From a virus, in the IMG/VR virus record IMGVR_UViG_3300037993_001242, positions 62,001 through 126,000 of that record: a stretch of DNA of 64,000 bases, one strand, 5' to 3'. Shown in pieces: positions 12,309-23,742 of this stretch; the first letter of the stretch is position 1; every line of letters starts with the position of its first letter. A program made the position numbers and the translations under genes. Below the pieces are notes generated by a model. It was given only the letters and a program-made list of their open reading frames with translations. It made no database searches and had not been told where the DNA came from.

Positions 12309-12623
12309 TTAAACAAAATCGTTTTCGGTACGAAAGACTGCGTAATTCTCGATGACGCTGGATTCGAGTTTGGGCTGGTTCGTACCGTAAAAAGCCATGT
12401 TGCGTTTGGGATCGGCGAATTCGTCGTAAACTTGTCGATTGGCAACGGCAATCTTAAAAGCTTCCTCGCGGTCGACAAATCGGCCCGTGTCCGTCACGTA
12501 ACCGTCCTCGGTTTTGGCTTCCGCCATACCGGGTAAATCAATGAATTTCCTCGACGCTTCAAAATGGGTTGATCCGATGTAAATGGTGCGCCCTATGCGC
12601 ACCGCCGCTGCCGCGATCTTCAT
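12309..12623 (-). CDS. Conserved small phage protein
   Basis: 104 residues. It begins IAAAAVRIGRTIYIGSTHFE and has the block EDGYVTDTGRFVDREEAFKI, a pattern seen in many short phage proteins of unknown role. A TACTTA box lies 7 nt before ATG. The stop is adjacent to tRNA-Gln. Confidence 0.75.
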   Translation of the reverse strand: MKIAAAAVRIGRTIYIGSTHFEASRKFIDLPGMAEAKTEDGYVTDTGRFVDREEAFKIAVANRQVYDEFADPKRNMAFYGTNQPKLESSVIENYAVFRTENDFV

Positions 12624-12630
12624 ATAGCAC

Positions 12631-12636
12631 TAAGTA
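12631..12636 (-). promoter_or_regulatory. TACTTA box before 12309-12623
   Basis: GGTACTTAGTGCTAT is followed by ATG, 7 nt from the box. It abuts the hairpin at 12635-12680. Confidence 0.45.
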
Positions 12637-12680
12637 CCCTGACCCCCCAGCCAAAGATCGCCGGACGGGGTCAGGGTCTT
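12635..12680 (+). terminator. Long GC hairpin with T-run on plus strand
   Basis: ACCCTGACCCC pairs with GGGGTCAGGGT, followed by CTTTT on the plus strand. On the minus strand there is no T-run, so it may also act as the base of a structured RNA. Confidence 0.5.
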
Positions 12681-12689
12681 TTAGTGAAT

Positions 12690-12830
12690 AAACACCCTAT
12701 CGCATCTTTCGATGCACCCACAGGTTTTCCGCCGGAATGAGCTTCCCTCGCTCGTCCCGACCTTCACGGTGGTCTTTACCGGATTATCGGCCCGGCTCTC
12801 GGCTCCTCGCGGAGCATAAACTGTAAAATG
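12690..12830 (-). ncRNA. Candidate structured RNA with GNRA-type hairpins
   Basis: On the minus strand several hairpins follow one another: GCTCC/GGAGC with loop GCGA, GACC/GGTC, CGGGA/TTCCG enclosing GAGC/GCTC, and GCATC/GATGC with loop GAAA. No ORF covers it. It is bounded by hairpin terminators on both sides. I cannot assign it to RNase P, tmRNA, 6S or a known riboswitch by eye. Confidence 0.4.
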
Positions 12831-12831
12831 A

Positions 12832-12870
12832 AAAACCCCTGCTTACTTTTTGGTAAGCAGGGGTTTTTCA
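12832..12870. terminator. Bidirectional terminator
   Basis: AACCCCTGCTTAC pairs with GTAAGCAGGGGTT, with A-runs and T-runs on both flanks (AAAAA at the left, TTTTT at the right). Confidence 0.85.
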
Positions 12871-12885
12871 CCAAGTATACGTCCG

Positions 12886-13155
12886 TTACCTGCTTACCTC
12901 CAGACCGGGTTCCTGTGTACGGACGGACAACGATATGACACAGGCTTTCGCCCAATCATGGTTGAGGGCAAAATTATACCCTCTACCCGTAATTGGGGTT
13001 TGCACTGACGGCATGTTTGCTAACCTGTTCAAAATGTTTATTCGTTGCCTCCGACGCACCATGCGCCGAAGTGTGATTAGAGATAGCACACCCTGCGGCA
13101 TGTATGCAAGAACTTTCTTAAAAAATCTTTTGGCGGCTGAAACGCCCGCCGCCAT
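12886..13155 (-). CDS. Small basic hypothetical protein
   Basis: 89 residues from ATG 13155, which overlaps the TAA of the upstream HTH gene (TAATG), indicating translational coupling. It is strongly basic in the first half (SAAKRFFKKVL, RRMVRRRQRINILNRL), so it may bind nucleic acid. A terminator lies 16 nt beyond its stop. No family is recognised. Confidence 0.55.
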   Translation of the reverse strand: MAAGVSAAKRFFKKVLAYMPQGVLSLITLRRMVRRRQRINILNRLANMPSVQTPITGRGYNFALNHDWAKACVISLSVRTQEPGLEVSR

Positions 13156-13490
13156 TACTGATTCAAGCGGGCCGACGCAAACGGCGCAAATTTCGGCGCG
13201 ATATTTTCCCTCACCACCACCGCCGCCATCCTTGTGATGACCGGCAATGCGCGCTGGGCAAAATCGCTGGTGCCATTCCGAAACTCCGCCCGTTTCACGC
13301 GGGCTTTGTGCAGCCGGTAAATGACCTGACTCTCCGTCAGTCCGGTCTGCTCCATGATGGCTCGCGTGCTTTGCCCGCACAGGGCAAGCCGGGCGGCAAT
13401 ATCCTCGTCGCTCCCGTTTTTGAAAACCACGATGTGGGTGTGCAGCTTACCGGCAGCCTGTTTAAACCTGCTGAGCTTGGTTGCTTTCAT
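13155..13490 (-). CDS. Helix-turn-helix protein
   Basis: 111 residues. The central part DEDIAARLALCGQ with TRAIMEQTGLTESQVIYRLHKA is a good helix-turn-helix of the sigma-region-4 or resolvase kind. The flanks are basic. It could be a transcription regulator of the phage. It is coupled to 12886-13155. Confidence 0.65.
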   Translation of the reverse strand: MKATKLSRFKQAAGKLHTHIVVFKNGSDEDIAARLALCGQSTRAIMEQTGLTESQVIYRLHKARVKRAEFRNGTSDFAQRALPVITRMAAVVVRENIAPKFAPFASARLNQ

Positions 13491-13522
13491 AGTGTTTTAG
13501 AGTGGACTTTTGAACCGATGGA

Positions 13523-13921
13523 TTAAACGTACTTGGTCAAAAGCTTTTCAACCTTGGCGCGCAGTTTGGGATTGCTGCGCATCAATCCGGCGAGCACATG
13601 ACCTTCAGCCTGTGCTTCAATCGAAGCACCGCATTTGTTACAGAAGTTAATTCTTACTTCCACACCGTTGGTCGCAGCCACCGCCGCCGGTGTAGCCGTT
13701 GGATGCTGACGGCGCGTATACGGGCGTCTGGCCGACTTGACGGGCGCGGGAACCGGCGATTCAGCGACGGCAGGAACTGTGTGCCGGTGCTTGGGCGTGC
13801 GGATGGTGTGGCTGTGTACGCGCCCGGTGTGCATACGTACGGCTTGTTCGGCCAGTACTTTGGTTTGTTTGGGTGTGCCTATCCAATTACAGCCTGCGTG
13901 ATTACATCTTGGTGTGAACAT
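13523..13921 (-). CDS. Zinc-finger protein with basic linker
   Basis: 132 residues. A C2H2-like finger lies at the N-terminus (CNHAGCNWIG ... HTGRVHSH). A Pro/Ala/basic linker with an AT-hook-like RRPYTRR follows, then a CNKCGA knuckle, then a charged C-terminal helix. A nucleic-acid-binding role is inferred. It lies 19 nt downstream of ligA's stop side on the same strand, but the order (ligA upstream) means it could be co-transcribed. Confidence 0.65.
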   Translation of the reverse strand: MFTPRCNHAGCNWIGTPKQTKVLAEQAVRMHTGRVHSHTIRTPKHRHTVPAVAESPVPAPVKSARRPYTRRQHPTATPAAVAATNGVEVRINFCNKCGASIEAQAEGHVLAGLMRSNPKLRAKVEKLLTKYV

Positions 13922-13939
13922 ATAGTTGATTTTTGATGG

Positions 13940-16102
<2,163 letters not shown>

Positions 16103-16173
16103 TCATAAAGCCGTTCTTTTACTATGTCGGTCTAATTGTATGCAATCACTTTGAAATGTAAACAACAAAATTT

Positions 16174-16548
16174 ATGCAATACATTGAACCCATTTTGGCT
16201 GTTTTGGCGGCTTTGGCTCTCGTAGAACTAATCGCCTTTGTTGGCCTGCTGATTATTGTCATTGTCCTCTTCATAAAGCGGTACCTGCCGCCCGACGCGC
16301 CCATGGTTTACTGCACGCCCACCGTCACCACCGGAACAACTCCAGTCGAGTTCAAGATGACTCCTTTGCCGGACATCAAAGCGGCAGTCGCCGCCCGGAA
16401 AGAACCGCTGGGACGAAGCTGCGGCCACTGCGGTACGCGCATCAAAACCGATCCCGTAAGAGGCGTCGTGGTGGGAGAAAACTCTTACCATGTATACGCC
16501 TGTCCGGCCTGCAAGCGAGAGACGTTGCTGCCTGCCAAACTTGTTTAG
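16174..16548 (+). CDS. Membrane-anchored zinc-ribbon protein
   Basis: 124 residues. One long N-terminal membrane helix (about 7-36) is followed by a cytoplasmic or periplasmic tail with a rubredoxin-like zinc knuckle pair: CGHCGT and CPACKR. It ends in TAG, overlapping the convergent gene 16545-17654 by four bases. Function is unknown. Confidence 0.7.
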   Translation: MQYIEPILAVLAALALVELIAFVGLLIIVIVLFIKRYLPPDAPMVYCTPTVTTGTTPVEFKMTPLPDIKAAVAARKEPLGRSCGHCGTRIKTDPVRGVVVGENSYHVYACPACKRETLLPAKLV

Positions 16549-17654
16549 CCCTGTTTGGAACGCAGCTTTTGAACAAGATCGCGGATGTAGCGTTGGCCTT
16601 CCGGGTCGCCGCGTATAACTTGGGTGACGATGCGCTTGAATTCCCGTGGGGGCTGATGGATTAAATAGTCGTAAACGTGGGGCAACATGGCCTGATCTTC
16701 CTCCGTGTCGCCGAAAGCGCGCATGAAGCGCCGCCAAGCGCCGGGGCCGAGCATCACATCCCATTGTTCGTCGGTCAGCGTGTCAGCCTTGCCCCGGACA
16801 TACTTTCGTGTTTCCGGGTCGGCATCGTCTTCGTAGGACAGGTACTCCATCAGACCTTTCACGATTTCCTGCACCAAGACCGGAAAGACCACCGCTTGCG
16901 CCCGGATCAAAGGCACGCCATCGTGGTCTTTGGTCAAGCTCACGCTGCCGCCCGCCGGAGCTTCGCTCATAAACGCTTTCCAGTGTTCTTCGGGAATGGC
17001 CCAATAGGCGAACTCGCCGACGGAAACCATCGTGCCGTACATGTTAAGTAAACGCGGATCAATCTGATTAAGCCGGTCGGCGGCGAGATGGAATGCGTAA
17101 TTTTTGTTTATCGCGTTGCCCTGAATCATCATGTTAACAAACCGCCGCTTGGCAACTTCGTCACCCAACTGCTGCGCGATTTCAGGTATCTGAAGATCGG
17201 TGCGTTCCGGGTCGTCCGGCTCCGGCTCCAGATGCTTGCGGCTCAAGGTGACGTTCTCCGTCAGTTCGGCTTGAATCTTCAAATCGCCGCTTTCAATGGC
17301 CTTTCTGGCTCCCCGGAATTCCGGCAGGTCGAGCACTAAATTGACGGCAAGCTGTTGCAGTTCATCCCGGTGTTCCTCTTCGATGCGCATGGCCGTCATC
17401 ACCGACTGCATCATCTGGCCCATCACCTGCTGAACATCAGCCCGGCTGCGGGGATGCACGCCGGTATAATGCTCGATCTTGCGGATCAGGGCCGGATAAG
17501 ACTCCGAAGCCGCCACGTCGCCGGGGAAGTCCGGGCCGTAAGGGTGCTCCCCGTGCTCGATCCGGCGCTTTTTCTCCGGGTCGATGTAATCGGGTTGGCC
17601 ACCAAAGTCAATGGGAGCCTCGGTGAGAATCCGTCTGGCCAGTGGCTTGGGCAT
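16545..17654 (-). CDS. Hypothetical protein, possibly virion-related
   Basis: 369 residues from ATG 17654, which overlaps the TAA of 17654-17920, so the two are translationally coupled. It is mostly helical and charged, with a conserved-looking middle (MIQGNAINKNYAFHLAADRL, DPRLLNMYGTMVSVGEFAYW) and an Asp/Glu-rich C-terminal third. I recall similar proteins only from large phages, function unknown. The start MPKPLARRILTEA has no L-x-E module. Confidence 0.65.
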   Translation of the reverse strand: MPKPLARRILTEAPIDFGGQPDYIDPEKKRRIEHGEHPYGPDFPGDVAASESYPALIRKIEHYTGVHPRSRADVQQVMGQMMQSVMTAMRIEEEHRDELQQLAVNLVLDLPEFRGARKAIESGDLKIQAELTENVTLSRKHLEPEPDDPERTDLQIPEIAQQLGDEVAKRRFVNMMIQGNAINKNYAFHLAADRLNQIDPRLLNMYGTMVSVGEFAYWAIPEEHWKAFMSEAPAGGSVSLTKDHDGVPLIRAQAVVFPVLVQEIVKGLMEYLSYEDDADPETRKYVRGKADTLTDEQWDVMLGPGAWRRFMRAFGDTEEDQAMLPHVYDYLIHQPPREFKRIVTQVIRGDPEGQRYIRDLVQKLRSKQG

Positions 17655-17920
17655 TAACAGCCTTTGTCGTCTTCCAACAGGTTGGCGATTACCTGCCGGG
17701 CATTGGAATCCGTGTAGGTTTGATCCATGCCGTAGGCCGCCTTGGGGGCTGGTTCTTGGCCCGGCTCCACGTCGCGCCGCCGCCATGGGGTTTCCGGCTC
17801 GTCAGGGCTTTTATCCGGTCGGGCTGGCTCAACACCGGGTTTAGTTGTGGGCGGAGCTTCCGTTGGAGCTTCAGTCCCACCAGCGGTCAACGGGCGTTTA
17901 AAAAATTGTCGTGCATTCAT
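17654..17920 (-). CDS. Small Pro/Glu-rich hypothetical protein
   Basis: 88 residues from ATG 17920 (MNARQFFKRPL). The middle is disordered (Pro, Thr, Glu, Asp, Arg). The C-terminus SNARQVIANLLEDD echoes the A-R-x-V-I-x-x-L-L-E module found at the N-termini of other proteins here. A TAGTTA box is placed 5 nt upstream. It is coupled to 16545-17654. Confidence 0.6.
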   Translation of the reverse strand: MNARQFFKRPLTAGGTEAPTEAPPTTKPGVEPARPDKSPDEPETPWRRRDVEPGQEPAPKAAYGMDQTYTDSNARQVIANLLEDDKGC

Positions 17921-17924
17921 TGAC

Positions 17925-20900
17925 TTAACTACCTTTCTCTTCGGTGGCCAGCAATTTGTCCCAATCAACGTTCTCCGGCGGTATCTTTTTGGTGTTCAGA
18001 TAATCCAGCCCAACTTCCGCATCCCCGCTGAAGGGCACCAACATCCAACTGGTATCGTAATTTTCACCAAAAACCACCGGCAAAACAATGTCAAAATGGT
18101 TCAACACCGACATTACAATATCGTGAACTTTTGGCAACTCTGATTGTATACAGTCAATCAGCAGCGAATCATGGACGGTGGACACCAGCAAGGACTCCAA
18201 ATCTTCCTCCCGCATCATCTGCTCAATCACGTGGAGGGCCATGAGCATCATGTCGGAGGCCGTGGATTGAATCAGGTGGTTACATCCGGCGCGTAGCGCC
18301 TTGGCCTTGGCTTCTTCATCCCCGCCAAAAACTTCCTCGAAAATACGTACCCGCCCGAAAATGGAAACCGCCACGCCGGTATCCAAAATGAACCGTTTGT
18401 AGTACTGCAACAGGCGGCGCAACGCCGGATACGAATCGAAAAAGGAATCAATGATGGATTCGCATTCTTCCAGCGGCAGGTAAATGGATTGATTGGCCAG
18501 CACATTTTGCAACCCGAACGCGCCACCGCCATAGCCCGTCAGGAAGTTGGTCGTTTTTGCGAGCACGCGCTTGAGTTCGAGGTCTTTGGCTTCCTTGTCC
18601 CGTTTGTTGGACTGGAGCCATTTCATGTGCTCCTTCGTGAACTGCTCGTACGGGATTTTGTAAATGCGGCTGGCCGTCAGGGAATGCAGGTCGATACCGT
18701 CGAAATATGCTTTGACCATCGTCGGATCGCCACACGCCGCCGCCATCAACCGCAATTCGATCTGGCTCAGGTCGGCGGCGTACAGGCAGCCGCGCTCCCC
18801 AAACCGGGACGTGTACAGAGATTTGACCTCGCCGTCACGGGGAAGCTGCTGCAAATTCGGATCGCGACAGGAAAGGCGTCCACCCCGCGTACCCGTGAGC
18901 ATGAAACTAGCATGGATGCACTGGTCAAAACACAGGTGCGGGTCTTTGCCTCTGGCCTTTTTGTCGATGCCCGCCGCTTGAATGTTGCGCAGCGGGCGCA
19001 CGTAGGTCGAATACAATTTGTATGCCTTCCGGTACTCCTGTAACGGGCGGATGTTCGCGTGGTCGACCGCCAGCCGGTTGAGCGTCCACTTGTCCATCGC
19101 GGCATATTTAAGCTGGTCTTCCCGCGACATCCTTTTGAATGCTTCCTCCGTGTCGCCGAAAAGTTTTTTACCGCCCTTGGTCAGCCGCTGCACCGGAAGA
19201 TTCAGCATGGCCTCGTCGAACAGGATGCGCTTCAAGTCCGCTTTGTTTTCCAAATCCAGATGCCATTCCTCGCCTTTGGCGGTCGCTTCCCTCTCCTTGG
19301 CGATGCACCAATCGACGATGTTCGGATTCACGTCCCGCAGCTTGTCGCGCAATTTGCCGACCTCCAGCGGCAGGCGCACTTCCATCTCGTTCAACTCCTT
19401 TTCGTTTACGAACATGCCCCGGCCCATCATTTTCATCAGCACCTTGGCTGCTGGAGACATGATGTTTTGGTAAACCCACATGCGGGGCGGCGGGGCAAAT
19501 TCACGAAAACGGCCCGCCTCGCCGGGCTTGGCCAGCGGCATCTTGTAGAGAGGCGTTTTTTCCAGCTTGGACTTGATCTGCTCAAAAGCCCGGTAGCAAA
19601 CCTCCACGTCACCCATGACGTAGGGAACAAGGTGCGATGCCCATTTGTCCCTCGGACAGTTCAGGTAATGACCGCCTTTGTTGTTGCCGGGGTGCATCAA
19701 ATCAGCGTGCAGATCAATCAGCAGGGTCATCTCCTCTTCGTACCCGGCCAGATCAGGCACAAAATCGTAGGCGATGGCTTCCAAGCCGAGCGAGCCGCGC
19801 TGCTGCCGGTTGGTGTAGGCCATGTGCCATGTATCGTAATCAGCCGCATCCGCCAATTGGCACAGCAACCCGTCACGCTGCCGGTTGTGCGCCGAATCGC
19901 TCCAGTCGATGAATTTCCCGTCCTTGACGTACTGGTCTTTCCAGAGGCACGCGTAGGTGAACAAAACGTCGAAGGTCAGGTTGTGCCCGATCAAACCGGA
20001 CTGGGTTAAAACTTTCCAGATCAAGGGCCGGAGCCGGGCCATGTGCGGGCGCACGGCGCTGCCTTCAAAATCCCACGGAAAACCAACGGACTGCGGCCCC
20101 GTCGCCGGATCAAGCCAGCGAAACATCATGCTGACGATGGCCGCACCTTGGCCCCACGGGCGCAGCCCCGTCGTTTCCGTGTCGTAGCAGAGCTTTATTT
20201 TCGGATGCCGAAGAATATCTTTCAGCGCCGCTTCGATCTCCTCGATATTTTCCGTAAATCGGTACCAATCTCGTGTATACACGTTCGGTTTGACGCCGTG
20301 CTTGGCCATCCACAACCCGTCGAGCAGGTTTTGTTTCCAGCGCCCAAAGACGTAGGGGTTGTTAATGGCGTGAATGATCCGGGGTGCCTGAATGGGCAGC
20401 ATGGGAATGCGCACGTCCGGCTTGGCCCCCATGACTGGATGGCCCAGCACCGTCTTGGTCGGATCAGCCGGATGGGGCTGGGGCAGATTGAAATCCGGCT
20501 TGGTAATCCAGTCGTCCGGCCAACCGCGCCACGTCAGCAGGCGTCCACCCCAATCCTGCGCGTTTGATTTATGGCTCAGCAATCCCAGTACCTGCGTGCC
20601 CACCGGCATGATCAAGTTGGGTGGGTGCAGCAACAAATCCTGAATGACGTGATACCGGCACCAGTTGCCCTTGATCTTGTAATTGACGAGTTTGTCCGCC
20701 CAATTGGCGCACCGGGTGATCGGCACCCACCGAACATCCTTGGGGGTCACTCCCGTTACGTCCGAAGTTTCATGGATGATGCGCTTCAAAACCGAAGCCG
20801 ATCCACCTGACGCCAGCGTGCCGTAGGTATCCTCATGACGGCTCACGCTGTCGTAAATAATCGTCACCAGCGGGTTGGTCGGCCCGGCATAGTCAATGAA

Positions 20901-21215
20901 CGGATGTTGCGCCCCATTATCCTTCAATCCGCATTTGGCGCACACTGGAGACATTTCGCCGGGCTTGAGCAACTTGCCCTGCAATGGATTTTTTGGGTCG
21001 TATACAATCTTGTGGTAAAGCTTTTTTGCGGTCACCGCCCCCTTTTTATTTTTTTTCTCCTCCTCCACGACTTCATAACCCGTGGCATAAACCACCATGC
21101 TCCGAAAAAATGAATCGACGTTCTCGCTCTTGAAAACCGTGCCGTCAGGCAGGGTAAAAACCTTCTTGATCGTATGGCGTTTGGGCTTTGATTCGATTTG
21201 TGCGGCGGCGTCCAT
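17925..21215 (-). CDS. Family A DNA polymerase with N-terminal UDG-like domain
   Basis: 1096 residues from ATG 21215. Residues about 80-330 resemble the uracil-DNA-glycosylase superfamily (CAKCGL, PITRCANWAD, PVGTQVLGLLSH), as in SPO1-type phage polymerases. A 3'-5' exonuclease follows with Exo I YDTETTGL (~345), Exo II GHNLTFDVLF (~413) and Exo III region YVMGDVEVCYRA (~537). The polymerase domain has motif A ADLSQIELR (~817), motif B RVLAKTTNFLTGYGGG (~888) and motif C VSTVHDSLLID (~1015). This is the replicative enzyme. UDG activity of the first domain is unproven. Confidence 0.95.
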   Translation of the reverse strand: MDAAAQIESKPKRHTIKKVFTLPDGTVFKSENVDSFFRSMVVYATGYEVVEEEKKNKKGAVTAKKLYHKIVYDPKNPLQGKLLKPGEMSPVCAKCGLKDNGAQHPFIDYAGPTNPLVTIIYDSVSRHEDTYGTLASGGSASVLKRIIHETSDVTGVTPKDVRWVPITRCANWADKLVNYKIKGNWCRYHVIQDLLLHPPNLIMPVGTQVLGLLSHKSNAQDWGGRLLTWRGWPDDWITKPDFNLPQPHPADPTKTVLGHPVMGAKPDVRIPMLPIQAPRIIHAINNPYVFGRWKQNLLDGLWMAKHGVKPNVYTRDWYRFTENIEEIEAALKDILRHPKIKLCYDTETTGLRPWGQGAAIVSMMFRWLDPATGPQSVGFPWDFEGSAVRPHMARLRPLIWKVLTQSGLIGHNLTFDVLFTYACLWKDQYVKDGKFIDWSDSAHNRQRDGLLCQLADAADYDTWHMAYTNRQQRGSLGLEAIAYDFVPDLAGYEEEMTLLIDLHADLMHPGNNKGGHYLNCPRDKWASHLVPYVMGDVEVCYRAFEQIKSKLEKTPLYKMPLAKPGEAGRFREFAPPPRMWVYQNIMSPAAKVLMKMMGRGMFVNEKELNEMEVRLPLEVGKLRDKLRDVNPNIVDWCIAKEREATAKGEEWHLDLENKADLKRILFDEAMLNLPVQRLTKGGKKLFGDTEEAFKRMSREDQLKYAAMDKWTLNRLAVDHANIRPLQEYRKAYKLYSTYVRPLRNIQAAGIDKKARGKDPHLCFDQCIHASFMLTGTRGGRLSCRDPNLQQLPRDGEVKSLYTSRFGERGCLYAADLSQIELRLMAAACGDPTMVKAYFDGIDLHSLTASRIYKIPYEQFTKEHMKWLQSNKRDKEAKDLELKRVLAKTTNFLTGYGGGAFGLQNVLANQSIYLPLEECESIIDSFFDSYPALRRLLQYYKRFILDTGVAVSIFGRVRIFEEVFGGDEEAKAKALRAGCNHLIQSTASDMMLMALHVIEQMMREEDLESLLVSTVHDSLLIDCIQSELPKVHDIVMSVLNHFDIVLPVVFGENYDTSWMLVPFSGDAEVGLDYLNTKKIPPENVDWDKLLATEEKGS
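17926..17931 (-). promoter_or_regulatory. TAGTTA box before 17654-17920
   Basis: GGTAGTTAAGTCA is followed by ATG. The box contains the TAA stop of the polymerase gene. Confidence 0.45.
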
Positions 21216-21248
21216 CACCCGGAATAGAACGCAGTTCTTAAAAAGCGT

Positions 21249-22289
21249 ATGACCGAATTGGTGCCGGTGCAAAAACCGCTTCCCTGCTACAGCCTTGAAT
21301 ACAACAAGGCTGATCCGCGCTGCCAAGCGTGCCCGCATCAATCCGGGTGCATCCAGCATTCAGGCCGCCGGGCCACCCAAGTTCCGCTGTCCAAGGCCAA
21401 GTTCAAACTGATCCCGGACGGCTACGAGAAAGCTTACGATTTCGATCTTGAAGACCCGGAACTGCCGCACGTCCAGCGCACCTATTTCGATTGCTACGAG
21501 ACCATCTTCAACCGGGCGACCCCCGATGACGTGACCCGCTTCGCCAAAGAGCTTTTGGCCGCCGCCCGCCAGACGCAGTGTTCCTTGCGGCTTTACCTTC
21601 TGGCTAACATGGTCGGCCACCGGGAATCGCAAAAAACCCGGATCGTCAAAACCGAGCAGGCGTTGCCCCGGCCTTTCCGGGCCAAAATGCTGCTGGGAAC
21701 AACCGCCCTCAAACGCGCCCGCATGTACGCCGAAATGTGCAACCGGGAATTCGGGACTTTCGCCCTGTCATCCCTGTCCTGTCTGGTGGAGGAAAACTTT
21801 ACCGACAAATCGCTCGAAAAGCACATGCTCCACAGCGAGACGGTCGTGGGAAAATATGTCGTCGGCTATAAAATTCTCCACGGCGGCCCGGCGTGGGATT
21901 CGCTCTTTGACGCCCACGAACTGACGCTTGATCCGTACTGGCTGGCAATTGACGAAACCTACCTGTTCACAAAACTGCAACCTTATTTAGAGAAGAAATG
22001 CGGCACGGAGCAAATTCAGCAGCATCGTTTTTCCGTTACCCAAGTACTGGGATACCTGAAGAAGCACAGCACCGCCGCCATCAACACTTTTCATGTCCGC
22101 GAAGCCATTATGCCTCAAGCTGTAGCCGAAGTACTTCACCACTATGGACACCATCCTGATGATTTCAACATTGACCCGGAACCCATCGTCAAACCACTGG
22201 AATTTTGGGTCTATCTGGGCCGGGCACTCCAGCAGTTTCAGTGTCTACTTTACCTCGAAGGAAAGCCCTCGCTCCTCACGCGCCGGTAA
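21249..22289 (+). CDS. Hypothetical replication-region protein
   Basis: 346 residues, divergent from the polymerase (33-nt gap) and upstream of the helicase. CQACPHQSGC near residue 25 is a compact metal-binding loop. The rest is helical with LRLYLLANMVGHRE and an acidic-aromatic C-terminal half. The position suggests a primase, loader or accessory role, but no catalytic motif is recognised. Confidence 0.7.
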   Translation: MTELVPVQKPLPCYSLEYNKADPRCQACPHQSGCIQHSGRRATQVPLSKAKFKLIPDGYEKAYDFDLEDPELPHVQRTYFDCYETIFNRATPDDVTRFAKELLAAARQTQCSLRLYLLANMVGHRESQKTRIVKTEQALPRPFRAKMLLGTTALKRARMYAEMCNREFGTFALSSLSCLVEENFTDKSLEKHMLHSETVVGKYVVGYKILHGGPAWDSLFDAHELTLDPYWLAIDETYLFTKLQPYLEKKCGTEQIQQHRFSVTQVLGYLKKHSTAAINTFHVREAIMPQAVAEVLHHYGHHPDDFNIDPEPIVKPLEFWVYLGRALQQFQCLLYLEGKPSLLTRR

Positions 22290-22317
22290 ACTTTTTAACT
22301 CACGTTCTTAATGCTGC

Positions 22318-23742
22318 ATGACGTGGGAAACGTACAATTTCTCGGATGATTTTCAGGACGCGATTCTCGCCTGCCTGATCCGATTTCCAGAGAAGTTCTG
22401 GCGCTTCGGGGAGATCGTAAAACCGGAGTACTTCAACGGCCCCAGCGCGGTTGAAGTCGTCTTCCGGCTCAAAGATCACGTGGCCAAATACGGCGCGTAT
22501 CCCAACTTCACCACACTGGGCAATTACGTCTTTGTCAGGACGGAGCGCAAAAACCCGGAACGGGCCAAGGAACTGATCGAGTACGTGGTCAAGCTGTCAC
22601 AGGTTGACTGCGCCGACGTGGATACCATCCTTGATCTATCGCTCAAATTTGCCAAGGAGCGCGCCATCTTCGACGCCCTGCGCAAAATCCATCTGGCCCA
22701 GCAGGAAGGCAAGGAAGAGACCGTCGATGCCGTCAAAGTCATGGAAGAGGCGATGAACGTCGGCTTCGATTACGAGGATTTGGGCATCGAATTGCGCCGT
22801 GACCTTGAAAAGATCATCGATAAGATGACCAACGTTAATCATGGCATCCACACGGGCTATCGTGAGTTTGACAAGCTTTGGAAGACCGGCTGGGCCGCCG
22901 GGCACCTGATCGTGCTCCTTGCCCCGCCCAAGGGCTATAAAACGACCTTTGCCGTCAATCTGGCGCTGAACATGGCCTCCAGCCACGCTATTGACGCCGA
23001 CGTGCTGTACTACGCCTGTGAAATCAAACAGGAAGAGGCGGCAATGCGCGCCATCTACAACCTGACGGGTACGACCGAAGCTATCCTGTGGGAAGGCGTT
23101 GAGAAGTTCAAACTTAACGCCCGAAAAGTTGTAGACGAGAAAATGTGGGGACACTTCTTTTTCAAAAGCTTCCCGGCCAAAACTACCACTATCGGCCAGA
23201 TCAAGGCCCACGCCAAACAGGCCATCCGCACGTTTGGCTTGAAACCCAAAGCTATTTTCATTGATTACGCCGACACAGTAAAGCCGGGCAACACCGGCAA
23301 GAACGTCCCGGATTACCGCCAGCAAGCGGACATCTACACCGAGGCCCGCGCCATGGGCGATGATCTGGGCTGCTGCATCGTTATGCCCGACCGCTGCAAC
23401 AAGGAAACTGTCGGTCGCACAGTTCCCAGCGTCGCTTCTTTTCAAGGTTCATTTGAAAAGGGCGGCGTCGTGGACGCGGCCATCGGCCTGTGTGCTACGG
23501 ATGCCGAGTACAAGCAGAATAAAATGCGGTTTTTTGTTTTCTTAAACCGCTCCGGCCCGCAAAACAAACATTACATCGGCACGGTCGACCGCGAAAAATA
23601 TCAAATCACCGTGGACGGCGAAATTGACTACAACCCGGAAGAAGACGAAGAACAAACCCGGTTTGTTAAAGGGCACGGCAAAAACCGAACCAAGGTGCAA
23701 AAAGAATTGACGCCCAACGCAGGCGCGACCCAGTGGGATTAA
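22318..23742 (+). CDS. Replicative DnaB-type helicase
   Basis: 474 residues. An N-terminal helical domain (about 10-130) is followed by a RecA-like ATPase: HTGYREFDKLWKTGWAAGHL, a Walker A variant APPKGYKTT (about 202-210), DVLYYACEIKQEEAAMR, the Walker B region AIFIDYADTV, and an Asp/Gln-rich catalytic loop. The C-terminal tail is charged (EEDEEQ, then KGHGKNRTKV). It should unwind the fork ahead of the polymerase encoded next to it. Confidence 0.9.
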   Translation: MTWETYNFSDDFQDAILACLIRFPEKFWRFGEIVKPEYFNGPSAVEVVFRLKDHVAKYGAYPNFTTLGNYVFVRTERKNPERAKELIEYVVKLSQVDCADVDTILDLSLKFAKERAIFDALRKIHLAQQEGKEETVDAVKVMEEAMNVGFDYEDLGIELRRDLEKIIDKMTNVNHGIHTGYREFDKLWKTGWAAGHLIVLLAPPKGYKTTFAVNLALNMASSHAIDADVLYYACEIKQEEAAMRAIYNLTGTTEAILWEGVEKFKLNARKVVDEKMWGHFFFKSFPAKTTTIGQIKAHAKQAIRTFGLKPKAIFIDYADTVKPGNTGKNVPDYRQQADIYTEARAMGDDLGCCIVMPDRCNKETVGRTVPSVASFQGSFEKGGVVDAAIGLCATDAEYKQNKMRFFVFLNRSGPQNKHYIGTVDREKYQITVDGEIDYNPEEDEEQTRFVKGHGKNRTKVQKELTPNAGATQWD

